64,000 nt of DNA from Trochalopteron elliotii (Eukaryota > Chordata > Aves > Passeriformes > Leiothrichidae), in assembly GCA_024734555.1 (NCBI GenBank), contig JANPWX010000653.1, positions 2,881,936-2,945,935 of the forward strand, read 5' to 3'. This document shows, piece by piece, positions 61,346-64,000 of the stretch. The notes beneath the pieces were generated by a model that made no database searches, was not told the DNA's origin, and worked only from the letters and a program-made list of their open reading frames with translations. Made by a program: the position numbers and the translations under genes. The stretch's first letter is position 1. Each line of letters starts with the position of its first letter.

Positions 61346-63495
61346 TCCTGCCTGTTGCAGAGCAAAATAAACTGCATTTGAGAGTGTAGACCATACTGAG
61401 GGTATGGCTGGCTAGCAAAGAGAAGAGTGTCAGGCAAATAGCTGGAGTTAAGTGAGGAAAAAGCCTTCCCTGAAGATAGATGTGGCACAGTGTAAATGAA
61501 AACTCATTTTAAGCATTCAAGTGTGTAATTTCTATCATTCTTACTAGAAAAGGATCAGGCATAACTCCACAGCCATTGATGAGCTCTGTCGCACATTGAC
61601 TACTTAGAGTTTCTGACTAACTCTGGAATTTGATTAAAGAACCACTTTTTTTTTGGTTTTGGACTTTCTGGACTGTCCACCAATTTAACTACATTGGTCC
61701 AAATGCCCAGTTGCAAATTCTTAATAGAGGGAACAGCAATATTGCTGAATCTAGCTATTAAAGTCTGCTTTAAAGGATGAAAAAGTATTTTCTCATTAAT
61801 GTAGAGAGACAGCAGGGGGGGGAAGTTCTCAAAGACAAACTTCTCCTGTACCCTGCATTTGAAGCTGTAATATTGCATTATGCACATGCTGAGCTACTAT
61901 CCAGTACTGGATCTTGTCCATTTTCATATGACAGTGATGGTACATTTTGGCATGGGTATGTAAGAAGAGGGAACTTTAAAAGCCATTTACTGCTCCCTGT
62001 AAGCTGTGCAAATCATCGGAAAGATGCATTTATGTGTCTATTCTCATGTGGCCACAAAGTATTTCAACTACATGCCCTACACTAAGTTATTCTTATTACT
62101 TGGTGTTAGACCATGGGAGGTCACTGGCCACTGAGACTCACCTAAGGAAGCAGAGGAAAGAAATGTGTGAACTTGTACTGCTTGAACACAGGGACTGAGT
62201 CCCATCCTTACAGCTATTTCATGGCTCCTTAATCTTTGGCCATTAGATGGGAGCCCCGAGGGTGTGCAAAGTGCAGTCAGAATTTCTTCTGCCCTTGTCA
62301 GAGCTCATGGTTAGCTTGTCAAATGGCTCCCCACTGTCTTCTCATGGCCTCAGAAGCCTCTCCTTTCCCTAACCTGTGCTATTATACAGAATGTGGCAGG
62401 CACTGTCTCAGTCCTGGCTCTGCTCCCTCATCTTCACTCTTCCTTTCAGTCTGGATGTTACAGAAAGAACAAAATGCTCCTCCATATAGCCCTGTCTCGT
62501 GCACTATTTGCAGAGCACGCTGCACCCAAAGTCACATGCATCCATAGTCATATGCAGTGAATATACAGCAAAATTTTATGTACAGTATTATTCATATCAG
62601 TTCTGTGGGGCCAATGAGTAATGACACACACACATCCCCAGAGGCAGCAGTTCCACCTGGTGATATTTCAGCTACAGCTGTATATCTTCAGACAGCTATT
62701 TTCAAAGACTAACAAAGGATTTCAGAGTCCAGCAGGAGGTATGGATTGTTGCTATGGCCTGTTGCTTGAAATAATCATTGTAAATTAATTGCTCATCATT
62801 GAAATTCTAATCTGTGTGTTGAAAATTAGCAGGACTATTTTCAGTCTGGGGAAACAAACAAACATCAGAATTTAGCTGAAAAGAAGTTCTGACTCTGTCT
62901 CCCATGGCACAGCATGAAACGTACCAGTTTACAGCAAAAGTGTTTCTGTCCTATGGCATTGTGATATAACACACACACACACATACACACACACTACTGA
63001 TAATTAGAAGGTCAAAATGTTTTGCTGGTTCTAATCTCATAACACTTATACCTCTATTATTTATTACTAAAACACATCTGATATACTAAAGGAAAATAAC
63101 ACTTGTCAAAACCTACCTTTGCATCTCCTGATATATTCTGCATGCTTATTTGCACTTGCTTTTCATTCTGAAACATCAGTCTTATATTCTTAAATTCCTT
63201 CCAGATAACTCTGAAAACCATGTGAGGAGCTCAGAAAAAGGTTCCAGGGTAAGAGGGATTTGTCACTTGTAGGAGAATACCTACAGCTTGCTGTAATCAA
63301 ATGCTTAGAAAAAGGGAACACTTACAAAAGCAGGAAAGAAAAGGAGATAGCAGGGGAGAAAAGAGTAAACTGCATTGCTTAGTCTTTACAGTGCAAGCCA
63401 CATAACGGTGAGAAGAAAGATAACTGATGGGCAGTATTTTAAGGCATATTAACCCAATTACTAGTATATTTTTACAATCGTAGCTCCAACATTTA
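61346..63495. other. Non-coding DNA, no gene recognised
   Basis: No gene or further repeat family recognised apart from the CA repeat at 62.97 kb. Confidence 0.5.
62969..62995. repeat. (AC)n microsatellite, interrupted once
   Basis: About 13 AC units with a single AT interruption in the middle. Confidence 0.9.
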
Positions 63496-63499
63496 TCAC

Positions 63500-63740
63500 A
63501 CTGCATTTATTAGACCTCTGAGCTAGGTTATGTCAAATGGAACGCTGTGAAACTACAACATTTCATTAAATTGCTGCCGGAGCAGGGTATTCAATCCTGA
63601 TACTCTAAAACCACATGATTTTTATCAAAATCTTCGGAAATTGAAGCAATCACTAAAAGGTGTCGGGAAATTAAAATGTTCTGTCTCAGTGGAAGAGATA
63701 CACGCCTTGTAACATATATCAGTGGGGTTTTTTTAAAGAC
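63500..63740. promoter_or_regulatory. Candidate conserved non-coding segment
   Basis: CpGs are retained in AT-rich sequence (GGAACGCTGTG, TGCCGGAG, CTTCGGAAA, GTGTCGGGAA, ACACGCC) with no open frame or repeat. This composition suggests constraint. It is weak evidence without alignment. Confidence 0.2.
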
Positions 63741-64000
63741 ACATTACTATGCAGAGAAAAGGCATCAAATACAGGAGACATAGTAGATTCTAGAAAAGCC
63801 TAGCTGCTGCAATTTTTCATATTTAAAAATAGCCTGTAAGGGCAAAAGAGCCAAGTTTCTTTCATAATTTGTTTTGGGGGTATATTTTTCCCTATTCAGT
63901 ACTTGATGCTGTGATAGATCAGGTATCTACAAAAAAAAAGAAAATCATGCAGGATTTACAGACAAGGTTGCAAAGCAAAATAAATATTTTCAAACCTAGT
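63741..64000. other. AT-rich non-coding DNA at window end
   Basis: Nothing recognised other than A- and T-rich runs. Confidence 0.6.

Noticed and set aside
1..64000. CRISPR array, operon, phage or other prokaryotic system
   Set aside because: No regularly spaced direct repeats, no packed gene strings and no ribosome-binding sites. CR1 elements and LTRs identify the DNA as vertebrate.
1..64000. tRNA genes
   Set aside because: I looked for paired A-box and B-box (GGTTCGA-type) motifs and saw none; a covariance-model scan would be decisive.

Overview
The window looks like vertebrate, most likely bird, nuclear DNA: AT-rich, depleted of CpG, with no bacterial-style gene packing, rRNA or tRNA genes. 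The case for a bird rests on at least five fragments of a CR1-type LINE (3'-terminal text such as CCCTTCCAACCCAA followed by an ATGATTCT-like tail). LTRs of endogenous retroviruses, several microsatellites and long stretches of unannotatable intergenic or intronic sequence add to the picture. The LTR types suggest a songbird, but that is inference from memory of avian repeats.

Layout: 1-7.3 kb is unremarkable non-coding DNA. From 7.3 to 9.2 kb there are two CR1 fragments in opposite orientations. 9.2-22.8 kb is non-coding with only small repeats. At 22.8-24.1 kb lie a short CR1 tail, a 601-bp solo LTR with a 6-bp target duplication, and an adjoining pocket rich in CpG. 24.1-33 kb is non-coding apart from a 34-bp perfect palindrome (27.8 kb) and a CR1 piece (31.0 kb). 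Two pentanucleotide arrays follow, GGAAT/AGAAT at 33.3 kb and AAAAC at 36.4 kb, with a possible LTR remnant between them at 35.2 kb. At 40.7-44.2 kb two related minus-strand LTR fragments flank a coding-like open frame (41.9-42.2 kb). At 45.9 kb an exon-like segment with a good splice acceptor has a degraded partner about 3 kb downstream (48.9-49.1 kb). The rest is mostly non-coding, with a fifth CR1 at 61.1 kb and AT-rich stretches that keep CpGs and clustered homeodomain-type motifs and may be conserved regulatory DNA (37.6, 42.9, 53.3, 63.6 kb).

No complete protein-coding gene can be supported. Most open frames are short and look like chance, and several are translations of repeats. The best leads are the coding-like frame at 41.9 kb, the duplicated exon-like segment, the solo LTR beside a CpG cluster, the octamer/TATA arrangement shared by the minus-strand LTRs, and the candidate enhancer at 53.3 kb. 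I found no convincing sign of a new multi-gene system.
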